DNA of 64,000 bases from NCBI GenBank assembly GCA_964488865.1, contig CAZAWR010000004.1:62001-126000 (forward strand), in the 5' to 3' direction. The notes below the pieces were generated by a model that was not told where the DNA came from, ran no database searches, and saw nothing but the letters and a program-made list of their open reading frames with translations. A program made the position numbers and the translations under genes. This document shows positions 54,111 through 62,490 of the stretch, piece after piece (within the stretch, counting starts at the first letter, position 1; each line of letters starts with the position of its first letter). Origin of the DNA: MWCO01 sp964488865. GTDB lineage: Bacteria; Myxococcota_A; Polyangia; Polyangiales; Polyangiaceae.

Positions 54111-55799
54111 CTACGCCATTTCGATGTACCCGCAAGGGCACTGCTCCGCGCACTTCTTGCAGCCCTGGCAGAACTCCATCTTGAAAGCGTAGGGCTCGCC
54201 TTTGTCCAACGGTCGGATAATCGCACCATCCCCGCACAGCGTCCAGCAATGTCCGCAGTCAAAACACCGACCGCAACTCATGCAGCGCTTGGACTCCTCA
54301 AACGCCTGATCGCGCGCGTAACCCTTGTCCACCTCGAGCTCGGGCTGGGCCAGCCGCACGGACACCTCCGCCGACGGCTGCGGTGCGTTCCGCTCCTTCT
54401 TCTCGAACCACTCCCGATTCATCTTGTCCTTGTGGATGATCGGTGCCAGGGGCGTGATCGAAACCTGCTGGCCGCGCAGGTTCTGGTGGATCGTCTCCGC
54501 CGCTCGGTTGCCATGCGCAATGGCCGTGGTCACGAGCGCCAGATCCAGAACGTCGCCACCCGCGTACACTCCGTCCTTGTTCGTACGGTGGAACTCGTCG
54601 ACCTTCACCCAGTCCCGGCCCGTGTGCAGATCGTCGAAGCCCGTGAACTCCGGCTCCTGGCTGATCGCCGACACGATCGTCGTGCAGTCCAGAGAGAACA
54701 CCGCCCCCTCGATCGGGACCGGACGCCGACGCCCGCTCGCGTCAGGCTCCCCGAGCTCCGTGCGCTGGAACTTCATCGACACCGCACGATCACCTTCCTT
54801 CACCACCTCGAGCGGCATCACCAAGAACTCGAAGTGGACGTCCTCTTCCTTCGCACCCTCGATCTCGGGCTCGATGGCCGGCATCTCCTTGATGGTGCGG
54901 CGATAGACGATCCACACCTCGGCGCCGAGACGACGGGACACACGCGCCGCATCGATGGCCGCGTCACCGCCGCCAATGACCAGCACCTTCTTGCCAACGT
55001 CGACCTTCTTGCCGGCCATCACAGCGTTGAGGAACGCCGTGGCCGTCCACACGTTGCTTGCGTCCTCGCCCGGGATGCGCAGGGACTTGCCCTTGTGCGC
55101 GCCGATGCCGACGAAGATGGCCGCGTGGTCCTTCTTGAGGTCCTCGTAGGGGAAGTCACGCCCCACCGCGGTGTTGTACTTGATCTCGACACCGAGCTTC
55201 GCGATGCGAGCGATCTCCGCGTCGAGCACGTCCGCCGGCAACCGGTAGCGGGGAATGCCGTAGCGCAGCATGCCGCCGGCCTTGTCGAAGGCCTCGAACA
55301 CGGTCACCTTGTATCCGCGTCGGGCTAGCTGGTAGGCACAGGCGAGTCCCGCAGGGCCAGCGCCGATCACGGCGACCTTTTCGCTGTAGGCCTGGTCCGT
55401 GAGCTTCTTGAGAGCGAGTCCCTTCTCCAGACCGAAGTCGCCAATGATGCGCTCCAGTCCGTTGATGGATACGGCACTCTCCATGTCCGAACGATTACAG
55501 ACCTTCTCGCACGGATGAGGACACACACGCCCGCAGACCGCCGGAAACGGCGTGGTCTCGGTGAAGCGCTCCCAGGCCAGCTGGAGAGACTCCTCGCGCG
55601 TACGACCGAAGTCCTCCGTCTGCGCCAGCAGCCGGATCGCTCCGCGGATGTCGTTGTGGATCGGACATCCGTCCGTACACGGCGGTGTCTTGAGCACGTG
55701 CTTCGGGCGGAGCGTGGAGGTCTCCCCGCCTCCCCGTCCACCACCCGAGCCCACCGCCCTGGTCTGCAACTTCTTCTTCTGCTTTAGAACGAGCGCCAT
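54111..55799 (-). CDS. dsrL: DsrL-like NAD(P)H:acceptor oxidoreductase
   Basis: This 562-residue flavoprotein is homologous to GltD/NfnB and DsrL. An N-terminal Fe-S region (CTDGCPIHND, CGRVCPHPCEKVCNR) is followed by FAD site VAVIGAGPAGLACAYQLARRG, NAD(P)H site VLVIGGGDAAIDAARVS, and VYAGGDVLDLALVTTAIAHG. The C-terminal ferredoxin domain (CMSCGRCFDCGHCWTLCGDGA, CQGCKKCAEQCPCGY) gives two 4Fe-4S clusters and is characteristic of DsrL rather than of plain GltD. It probably transfers electrons between NAD(P)H and DsrAB. Start MALVLKQ follows GGAGGAG. Confidence 0.88.
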   Translation of the reverse strand: MALVLKQKKKLQTRAVGSGGGRGGGETSTLRPKHVLKTPPCTDGCPIHNDIRGAIRLLAQTEDFGRTREESLQLAWERFTETTPFPAVCGRVCPHPCEKVCNRSDMESAVSINGLERIIGDFGLEKGLALKKLTDQAYSEKVAVIGAGPAGLACAYQLARRGYKVTVFEAFDKAGGMLRYGIPRYRLPADVLDAEIARIAKLGVEIKYNTAVGRDFPYEDLKKDHAAIFVGIGAHKGKSLRIPGEDASNVWTATAFLNAVMAGKKVDVGKKVLVIGGGDAAIDAARVSRRLGAEVWIVYRRTIKEMPAIEPEIEGAKEEDVHFEFLVMPLEVVKEGDRAVSMKFQRTELGEPDASGRRRPVPIEGAVFSLDCTTIVSAISQEPEFTGFDDLHTGRDWVKVDEFHRTNKDGVYAGGDVLDLALVTTAIAHGNRAAETIHQNLRGQQVSITPLAPIIHKDKMNREWFEKKERNAPQPSAEVSVRLAQPELEVDKGYARDQAFEESKRCMSCGRCFDCGHCWTLCGDGAIIRPLDKGEPYAFKMEFCQGCKKCAEQCPCGYIEMA

Positions 55800-55828
55800 C
55801 GGAGTCTCCTCCCCGGCCCCCACGCAAC

Positions 55829-55857
55829 GTTGTAGGGGACCGGTCCTGCACTGTCAA
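55829..55857 (-). promoter_or_regulatory. predicted sigma-70 promoter of dsrL-dsrC with internal palindrome
   Basis: On the minus strand a perfect TTGACA and TACAAC are 17 bases apart. The spacer contains GGACCGGTCC, a perfect 10-bp palindrome (55838-55847), which could be an operator. The predicted start is about 25 bases before the dsrL ATG. Confidence 0.6.
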
Positions 55858-55895
55858 GGACTTCGCCGGAACGATTCCGACATTGTTTTCGCACC

Positions 55896-55920
55896 GATTC
55901 GCTGATTTCCCAAGCGAATC
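55896..55920 (-). terminator. stem-loop between dsrN and dsrL
   Basis: GATTCGCT and AGCGAATC form a perfect 8-bp inverted repeat with a 9-base loop, followed by CCTTGCAAGG, a second palindrome, at 55920-55929. The position is just downstream of the dsrN stop, before the dsrL promoter. No U-run is seen. Confidence 0.4.
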
Positions 55921-55938
55921 CTTGCAAGGACTGATGCG

Positions 55939-57372
55939 TTAGCCCTGCCTCTCATCGGCAGCCTTGGGTGGCAGTCCGACTGCCACCTCCCGCGCCGCCC
56001 GAACCATGCCCGCAGCCCACTCTTTCGTGCCTAGAGCGTGAATATGCACGTATGTTCCCAACACCCTCCCCGATACCAACCCCTCGCCCCCCGCACCATC
56101 CACCCCTGCCCCTCGCTTCACCCGAAACACCCGACGAATCCCCTCCAAGCCACCGACGATCCTCGAATAGTGAAACTCGTGACCCACCACCCTGGTCCCG
56201 CTCGAATAGTACGGCGTATCCCCCACCACCTCCGCCTCGACATACCCGTGCCCCACAGGCCTCGCCTCCATCACCATCTCCACCGGCAATGCCCCCACCA
56301 TCCCAAACACTCGCTCCCCCACCCGGAACCGGCTCGACATGTACATCAACCCCCCGCACTCCGCGTACACCGCAAGCCCCTCCTGCGCCCGCCGCCGAAT
56401 CTCCCCCAGCAGAAACACGTTCGAAGACAACGCCTCCGCATGCGTCTCGGGGAACCCCCCGCCCACGTACAGCGCATCCACCGGCGGCAATCGCTGGTCC
56501 CGCAAGGGCGATACCGCCACGATCCTCGCCCCCATCGCCTCCAATGCCTCGAGGTTCTCCGGATAGTAGAACGTGAACGCCGCGTCCTGCAGCACCCCGA
56601 TCGTCACCCCCTCCCCATGACGCACCCCCACCACCTCTCCACCCCACCGGGCCCGCGGCGGCGCTCCCCGCGCCATCCCCAGCACCGCATCCACATCCAC
56701 GGAATCCCTCACCAACCGCTCCACCACCCCAAGCGCCTCGTCCGCCGCCTCATGCTCCTGCGGCGTCAACAACCCCAAGTGCCGACTCGATATCGCATCC
56801 GCCTCCAGTCGCGGCAACGCCCCCACCACCGGCAACCCCGTCGCCTCCTCGATCGCCGCCGTCACCACACGGCGATGCCTCTCCCCCGCCACCCTGTTCA
56901 AGATCACCCCAGACAGCGGCGTCCCCGGCTCCAAATGCAGGCAACCAAGCACCAGCGCCGCCGCCGTCCGCGTCACCTTCGCCGCGTTCACCACCAGCAG
57001 CACCGGCGCCGACAACAACCTCGCCAACGACGCCGTGCTGTGCGTCCCCTTGGCGTCTCCCCCGTCGAACAGCCCTCGATTGCCCTCAATCACCGACACC
57101 CCGTCGCTCGGGGCGTGACGATCGAACACCGCCTCGACCCCCTCCTCCCCACACAGCCGTGCGTCGAGGTTGCGCGTCGGACGGCCCGCGGCCCGAGAGA
57201 GCCACGCCGGATCGATGAAGTCGGGACCTTTTTTGAAGGGCTGAACGACGATGCCCCGGGAACGCAAGACCCGTAGAAGGCCGAGAGCGACCGTGGTCTT
57301 GCCGGCATCCCCCGACGCTCCGGCCACCACGATACGAGGTGACGGTCGGAGGTCGGTCGCGGCTTGTGTCAC
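55939..57372 (-). CDS. dsrN: DsrN, siroheme amidase (cobyrinate a,c-diamide synthase family)
   Basis: This 477-residue protein belongs to the CobB/CbiA family; in dsr loci the member is DsrN, which amidates siroheme to siroamide with glutamine and ATP. The P-loop is GASGDAGKTT at residues 18-27, and the glutaminase domain has YAECGGLMYM with the catalytic Cys and GTYVHIHAL near the C-terminus. The start is GTG. It follows dsrD by 33 bases; location between dsrD and dsrL supports the Dsr role over vitamin B12 synthesis. Confidence 0.92.
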   Translation of the reverse strand: MTQAATDLRPSPRIVVAGASGDAGKTTVALGLLRVLRSRGIVVQPFKKGPDFIDPAWLSRAAGRPTRNLDARLCGEEGVEAVFDRHAPSDGVSVIEGNRGLFDGGDAKGTHSTASLARLLSAPVLLVVNAAKVTRTAAALVLGCLHLEPGTPLSGVILNRVAGERHRRVVTAAIEEATGLPVVGALPRLEADAISSRHLGLLTPQEHEAADEALGVVERLVRDSVDVDAVLGMARGAPPRARWGGEVVGVRHGEGVTIGVLQDAAFTFYYPENLEALEAMGARIVAVSPLRDQRLPPVDALYVGGGFPETHAEALSSNVFLLGEIRRRAQEGLAVYAECGGLMYMSSRFRVGERVFGMVGALPVEMVMEARPVGHGYVEAEVVGDTPYYSSGTRVVGHEFHYSRIVGGLEGIRRVFRVKRGAGVDGAGGEGLVSGRVLGTYVHIHALGTKEWAAGMVRAAREVAVGLPPKAADERQG

Positions 57373-57405
57373 GAAAGGGCCTGGGAAGAGCAGAGAAGGG
57401 CGGGG

Positions 57406-57657
57406 CTACTTGTTGGCGGCCCCTTCCTCATGCGGGATCTCGATGAAGCTGCCACCGAAGTACGTGTAGACGCATTTTCCCGACTCGATGAGGTGCCTGA
57501 TCGCCTCTTTGCAGGTCTTCTTGTCGGCGCGGTCGCCATAGAGCTGCACCGCAGCCTTGGTCAGATCGCCCGGCTTGAGCTTCTTCTGACCCTGCGCCTG
57601 AGCCACCAACTTGAACATGGCCTCGGCCACTTCTTCGACGCTAACGGGATCCGCCAT
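57406..57657 (-). CDS. dsrD: DsrD, allosteric activator of sulfite reductase
   Basis: This 83-residue winged-helix protein matches DsrD: VAEAMFKLVAQAQGQKKLKPGDLTK, then CKEAIRHLIESGKCVYTYFGGSFIEIP. DsrD has been reported to activate DsrAB in sulfate reducers and is used as a marker of the reductive pathway. It starts 12 bases after the dsrB stop. Confidence 0.95.
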   Translation of the reverse strand: MADPVSVEEVAEAMFKLVAQAQGQKKLKPGDLTKAAVQLYGDRADKKTCKEAIRHLIESGKCVYTYFGGSFIEIPHEEGAANK

Positions 57658-57669
57658 GGTTCGTCTCCT

Positions 57670-58761
57670 CTACGCCTTGTCGAAGCGAATGTGCGTCGAC
57701 CGCTTGAAGGTCAAGCCGGCGTGCTTGAAGTCGTCGATATGCTGCTTCTGGAACTCGATGCCTGAGAGCTTGAAGAAGCGCGGCCATCCAATGCGCTCGA
57801 TCCAGTCGCCCATGCGCTCGTACTTGCGCGCGTCGGCGGCCCAGATCTCCACGAGCTTCTTCACCGTCTCGGTGACTTCGGGCCAGCGGGGCGGATTGTT
57901 GGGCAGGAACGGGATCGCGAGCTTGGAGAAGCGGGGCTCCGTGCGCGCGTTCGAGACCTTGCCACCGACCCAGATGGACACGCCGTCGGTCTCGGGGTCG
58001 TTCAACGGCATGGCCGGGCAAACCGTGTAGCAGTTCGCGCAGTACATGCAGTTTTCCTCGATGACCTCGACCGACGCGTTGCCATCGACCGTGGCGGGGC
58101 GAATGGCCGCCGTGGGGCACGAAGAGACCACCGACGGGATCTCGCATACCTTCTTGACCTGGTCGTGCCTGGTGGCCGGCGCATGGCGGTGGATGCCGAG
58201 AATGGCGATGTCCGAGCAGTGCACGGCGCCGCACATGTTGAGGCAGCACGCCAGGGCGATGCGGAGCTTTCCCGGCAGCTTCATGCTGGTGAAGTAGGGG
58301 GTCAGCTCGTCCATCACGCTCTTGACGATGCCCGAGGCGTCGGTGGCCGCCGAGTGGCAGTGGACCCAGCCCTGGGTGTGCACGATGTTGGAGATGGCAT
58401 TGCCCGTGCCGCCGACCGGGTATCCGCCCGCGGTGAGCTCGGCGATGAGCGGGTCGACGTTCTTCTCATCCGTGACGAGGAACTCGACGTTGTTGCGGCT
58501 GGTGAAGCGCAGGTGTCCGCCGGCGTACTTGTCGGCGAGGTCCGCGTACCAGCGGATGGTGTCGATGGCGATGAGGCGCGGGGAGGCCGCGCGGACGGTC
58601 CAGAGCTTGTCGCCGGTCTCACCGACGTGCAACAGCACGCCCGGGCGAGTGTTCTCGTGATACTTCCACTTGCCGTAGTTGTTCAGAATGACCGGCGGCA
58701 GAAACTTCTTGTAGTGGGGCGGTCCGATGTCCGTTACGCGCTTGGCAGGTGCTTCAGCCAT
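57670..58761 (-). CDS. dsrB: DsrB, dissimilatory sulfite reductase beta subunit
   Basis: This 363-residue protein has the sulfite reductase half-domains and the DsrB signature blocks GWVHCHSAATDASGIVKSVMDEL and CCLNMCGAVHCSD, which hold ligands of the siroheme-4Fe4S centre, and a ferredoxin domain with CMYCANCYTVCPAMPL. It pairs with DsrA as alpha2beta2 and reduces sulfite, passing sulfur to DsrC. It is slightly shorter than the Desulfovibrio protein (381 residues). Confidence 0.97.
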   Translation of the reverse strand: MAEAPAKRVTDIGPPHYKKFLPPVILNNYGKWKYHENTRPGVLLHVGETGDKLWTVRAASPRLIAIDTIRWYADLADKYAGGHLRFTSRNNVEFLVTDEKNVDPLIAELTAGGYPVGGTGNAISNIVHTQGWVHCHSAATDASGIVKSVMDELTPYFTSMKLPGKLRIALACCLNMCGAVHCSDIAILGIHRHAPATRHDQVKKVCEIPSVVSSCPTAAIRPATVDGNASVEVIEENCMYCANCYTVCPAMPLNDPETDGVSIWVGGKVSNARTEPRFSKLAIPFLPNNPPRWPEVTETVKKLVEIWAADARKYERMGDWIERIGWPRFFKLSGIEFQKQHIDDFKHAGLTFKRSTHIRFDKA

Positions 58762-58851
58762 GATTCATTCTCCTCAACCGGAAGCTCGGGCTCCCGGGTC
58801 ATCATCCTCAGTTCAAAAGGCCTACAACCAAGAAGGACGAGCAGCCCAGGG

Positions 58852-60045
58852 CTACTCGGTCTCCTCCTCGCCTCCGCCGCTCAGGTCGTAGAAGACGTAC
58901 GGATTCTCACGCGGATGGGCGACCATGTTGGGGTCCGGCTCCAGGCCGATCGCCTCGAGGAAGTTGCCCATGCCCACGCGCTGAATGAACTCACCCACGC
59001 GCTCGCGGTTCTTCCCGTCCTCGCACCACACTTCCCAGATCGCGTCGATGAGCTCCTTGACGTCGTCGAAAGGCTCTTCCATCTCGATGAACGGAACGAG
59101 CACCGAGGACAGGAGCGCACCCTCCATGATCGGGGCCTTGGAACCGAGAAGGAGCGTGGCCCCTCTCACCTTGCCCGGGCGCAACGCCTTGGGCATCACG
59201 TTGATGCAGTGCATGCAATGCTTGCAGTCTTCGTCCTTGATGGCGAACTTCTTGCCATCCCAGGCGATGCACTGTCCGGGGCAGTTGCCCACCACGTCCG
59301 ACGCGATGTCCATGCCCGCCTTGGCGTAGTTCGCGATTTCCGCCGCATCGACCTGGATCTCGTCGCGCCAGTTGCCGATGACCGACAGGTCCGCGCGGGC
59401 GATCGAAGCGACACAGTCGTTCGGGCAGCCGGCGGCCTTGATCTTGAACTTGTAGGGGAAGGCCGGGCGATGCAGCTCGTCCTGGAAATGCTGGGTCATC
59501 TCGTAGCAGAAGCCCATCGTGTCGTAACAAGCCCACTCGCAGCGCGCCTGTCCGCAGCAGCAGGACGGCGTGCGCAGGTCCGAGCCGGACCCGCCCAGGT
59601 CGAAGCCCGCGGCCGCCAAGTCGGCGAAGCAAGGCTCGAGGTCTTCCGTACGGCAGCCGAGGAAGATGATGTCACCGGTCGATCCGTGCATGTTCGTGAG
59701 GCCCGAGCCGTGCTTGTCCCAAATGTCGCACAGCGTGCGGAGCGACGCCGACGTGTAGAACCACCCCGCAGGCATGTTCACGCGCATCGTGTGGAAATGC
59801 GCCACGCCGGGGAACTCCTCGGGCAGGTCGCAATAGCGACCGATGACGCCGCCACCGTAGCCGAACACGCCGACGATGCCGCCGTGCTTCCAGTGACCAA
59901 TCTTCTCCTCGTAGGAGCGCTCGAGAATCCCGAGCAAGTCTGCACAAGACGCGTGCTTGTCCGCGCGCTTCTTGATCTCTGTGACGAAGCTCGGCCACGG
60001 ACCCTTCTCGAGTTCATCCAGCTTCGGTGTGGGTACTTTCGCCAT
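58852..60045 (-). CDS. dsrA: DsrA, dissimilatory sulfite reductase alpha subunit
   Basis: This 397-residue protein begins MAKVPTPKLDELEKGPWPSF and carries the catalytic sequence TPSCCCGQARCEWACYDT with AAGCPNDCVAS, the siroheme-4Fe4S ligands, and a ferredoxin domain with CKHCMHCINVMPKALRPG. VNMPAGWFYTSASLRTLCDIW fits the family. The start ATG is preceded by AGGAGGAG. It is about 20-40 residues shorter than typical DsrA. It is the first gene of the dsrABDN set and lies 313 bases from the qmoB stop. Confidence 0.97.
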   Translation of the reverse strand: MAKVPTPKLDELEKGPWPSFVTEIKKRADKHASCADLLGILERSYEEKIGHWKHGGIVGVFGYGGGVIGRYCDLPEEFPGVAHFHTMRVNMPAGWFYTSASLRTLCDIWDKHGSGLTNMHGSTGDIIFLGCRTEDLEPCFADLAAAGFDLGGSGSDLRTPSCCCGQARCEWACYDTMGFCYEMTQHFQDELHRPAFPYKFKIKAAGCPNDCVASIARADLSVIGNWRDEIQVDAAEIANYAKAGMDIASDVVGNCPGQCIAWDGKKFAIKDEDCKHCMHCINVMPKALRPGKVRGATLLLGSKAPIMEGALLSSVLVPFIEMEEPFDDVKELIDAIWEVWCEDGKNRERVGEFIQRVGMGNFLEAIGLEPDPNMVAHPRENPYVFYDLSGGGEEETE

Positions 60046-60358
60046 CGAACATCTCCTCCTTGAGTCCAAGGGATTCATGCCGCCTGCCTGGCGGAATCAC
60101 GCTCGCGCGTACCAGAGGCGGCTTCGTTCCGGTCGCGTTGCGGCAAGGCCCTTATACCGCAACAAGTTGCATTCCGCGATCCGTTCATTCGCAATCAACA
60201 CTTCAATCTACGAACTCGTGAAATGCGCACAAAAAGTCTCTATCCAACCTCGTTCGTCGGGAAACGACTACCACCCTGGGACCCGGGCCCCAGGGCACCC
60301 CGCACCGCGAAATGCCCTGAAACCAAAGGCTTCCCCGCCTCCCGACTCGTACCTTGCG
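60046..60358. other. intergenic region upstream of dsrA
   Basis: These 313 bases between the end of qmoB and dsrA hold the presumed dsrA promoter in a notably AT-richer segment (about 60150-60250). I see no clear -35/-10 pair. The stem-loop near 60274 is described separately. No gene is seen. Confidence 0.5.
60274..60295 (-). terminator. GC-rich stem-loop after qmoB
   Basis: CCCTGGG and CCCAGGG form a 7-bp stem around an ACCCGGGC loop that can itself pair. It is 64 bases downstream of the qmoB stop and could end or attenuate the qmo transcript before dsrA. No U-run follows. Confidence 0.35.
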
Positions 60359-62488
60359 TCAGAACCCCTTGTTCGGGTTCGGTCCCAACGCCACCGTCGC
60401 GTCCACGAAGGTGTTGATCACCTCCGGTAGCTTCGCGAAGTCTCCCATCTCGAACTGCACCAGCTTGATGCGCTCCGGCTCCAACATCAATCGCGTCAAC
60501 GTCTCCTGGACCTTCTCCAACCGCACGTTGCACAGCTCCGAACCCTTGATGAAGTGACACTGGTAGTCGTCGCCGAACTTGCACCCAATCAGCATCACCC
60601 CGTCAAACCCCTTGATGAGCGCGTCGTTCACCCACTGCAGGTTCATCGACCCAAGACACCGCAGCGGAACGAACCGCACCCAGGGGCTCACCTTCAACCG
60701 CAACTGCGCCGCCATGTCGACGCCCGGCAATGCGTCGTTCTCACAGATGAGCGCCAGAACCCTCGGCTTCTCCTCGAACTCGTCCGGGATCTCGATCGCC
60801 TTGATCATCGATCCGATCATGTCGACCGAGTAATTCGCGAACGAGATGATGCGCTCCGGACACGCTCCCATGCAGATGCCGCAACGACGACACCGCGTCG
60901 CATTCGGCTTCGGTGTGCCCTTCTCGTCTTCGTCCAGCGTGCCAAACGGACACTCCTCCGTGCAACGCTTGCACTGCGTGCACCGCTGCAAGAAGAAGTC
61001 GGGGTACGTGATGTCCCCCGCGCGCGGATGGACCGCCACGCCCACCGCCGCAGACTCCACACACTGCATCGCCTTCAACGCCGCTCCCGCTCCGTCGTTG
61101 ATCGCCGCGCGAGAGTCCATCGGCTGACGCACCACTCCCGCCGCGTAGATGCCCGTGCGCTGCGTCTCGTACGGGAAGCAGATGAAGTGCGAGTTCGGGA
61201 ACCCGTACTTGCGCGTCGGAAGCTCCTTGCCAAGACGATAGGTCAGATTCAGAACCTCCGCCTCCTTCGTCAATGGCTCCAGCCCTGTCGCAAGAACCAC
61301 GACATCGACCTCGAGCTCCAGATCGTCGCCCGACAACAAGTCGTCCGCCTGAACCTTCACCATCCCGTTCGACGCGTCGACGTTCTTGATCGCCGTCTTG
61401 ATGAACAGCGTGCCGTCCTTCTGGCTCTGACGGTAGAAGTTCTCCATCAACCCCTGGCACCGCATGTCCTTGTACAGAACGTAGCTGCGCATCTTCGGGT
61501 TCGCGTCGCGCAAGTAGCCCGCCTGCTTGAGCGTCGTCGGACAGCAGAACGTCGAGCAGTATCCGAGGTGTTCCGCGTCCCTCGATCCGGCGCACTGGAT
61601 GAACGCCACCGACTCGATCGGCTTGCCGTCCGAGGGGCGAACGAGCTTGCCATCCTTGGCCATCTGCTCGAGCTGCACACTCGTGATCACGTTCGCACTC
61701 TTGCCGAACCCGAGGGCCTCGAGCTTGCCCGCATCGTACGACTTGCCACCGACCGCGAGAACGATGGCCCCGATTTTCATCGTGCCCGCACCCGCTCCCT
61801 GCAACGTCGCCTCGTACGCGCCAGGCGCTCCGGAGATCGACGACACCTCCGTCGAGGTCTTCACCTCGATGCCGGCGTCAGCCGTCACCGAGGCAATCAG
61901 ATCGGCGACGTCGTTGTGGTTCGCCTTGGACCAGTCGCCTCCGCTGGGGATCAGCTTGTGCCATCCGGCCACCATGCCGCCGAGGGCGTCTGCCTTCTCC
62001 ACGAGCACGACCTTGTAGCCAGCCGCCGCGGCCTCGCGCGCCGCGCTCATGCCCGCCACACCACCGCCGACCACGAGGATCGAACGCGTGACTTCGCTCT
62101 GCACCGGCTCGCTCTTCTTGGACTTGGCCGCACGGATGCAACCCATGCGCACGTAGTCCGCCGCCAACATCTGCTTGTCGTCGTCGTCGTCGCCGCCGCA
62201 GGTCCACGCCACGAACTCGCGAAGCGGCGTGCGCTCCACGAATGTCCCGTCGAACTTGAACACCGAGGTCATCTCGCGCTGGGAGCAGGCCCCGAGCACC
62301 ACAGCGTCGAGCCCCTCTTTCGCGATCGCGTCCTTGATCGCCTGCACGCCGTCGTCCGCGCAGAGCTTCGCGTGGGTCGCCGTGAACACGGCCTTGCCGT
62401 CCTTCTTGGCGACGGCGGCGAGCTTGCCCGCGTCGATGGCGTCGTCGATGCCGCACCCGGTACACAGGAAGAATCCGCACTTGTCCAT
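60359..62488 (-). CDS. qmoB: QmoB, HdrA-like flavoprotein with MvhD-like C-terminus
   Basis: This 709-residue protein is HdrA-like. VVGGGVAGMSAAREAAAAGYKVVLVEKADALGGM is the FAD site, and FIQCAGSRDAEHLGYCSTFCC and SHFICFPYETQRTGIYAAGVVRQPMD are HdrA blocks. Ferredoxin clusters are CTQCKRCTEECPFG and CRRCGICMGACPE. The C-terminal part (LALICENDALPGVDMAAQLR, RCLGSMNLQW, GVMLIGCKFGDDYQCHFIKG) is MvhD-like and separates QmoB from QmoA. It follows qmoA with 2 bases between them. QmoAB exchange electrons with APS reductase. Confidence 0.93.
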   Translation of the reverse strand: MDKCGFFLCTGCGIDDAIDAGKLAAVAKKDGKAVFTATHAKLCADDGVQAIKDAIAKEGLDAVVLGACSQREMTSVFKFDGTFVERTPLREFVAWTCGGDDDDDKQMLAADYVRMGCIRAAKSKKSEPVQSEVTRSILVVGGGVAGMSAAREAAAAGYKVVLVEKADALGGMVAGWHKLIPSGGDWSKANHNDVADLIASVTADAGIEVKTSTEVSSISGAPGAYEATLQGAGAGTMKIGAIVLAVGGKSYDAGKLEALGFGKSANVITSVQLEQMAKDGKLVRPSDGKPIESVAFIQCAGSRDAEHLGYCSTFCCPTTLKQAGYLRDANPKMRSYVLYKDMRCQGLMENFYRQSQKDGTLFIKTAIKNVDASNGMVKVQADDLLSGDDLELEVDVVVLATGLEPLTKEAEVLNLTYRLGKELPTRKYGFPNSHFICFPYETQRTGIYAAGVVRQPMDSRAAINDGAGAALKAMQCVESAAVGVAVHPRAGDITYPDFFLQRCTQCKRCTEECPFGTLDEDEKGTPKPNATRCRRCGICMGACPERIISFANYSVDMIGSMIKAIEIPDEFEEKPRVLALICENDALPGVDMAAQLRLKVSPWVRFVPLRCLGSMNLQWVNDALIKGFDGVMLIGCKFGDDYQCHFIKGSELCNVRLEKVQETLTRLMLEPERIKLVQFEMGDFAKLPEVINTFVDATVALGPNPNKGF

Positions 62489-62490
62489 GG

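Noticed and set aside
55939..57372. Vitamin B12 synthesis gene (cobB) as the role of the CbiA-family protein
   Set aside because: The gene sits between dsrD and dsrL with no cobalamin genes near, so the siroheme-amidating DsrN role is preferred.
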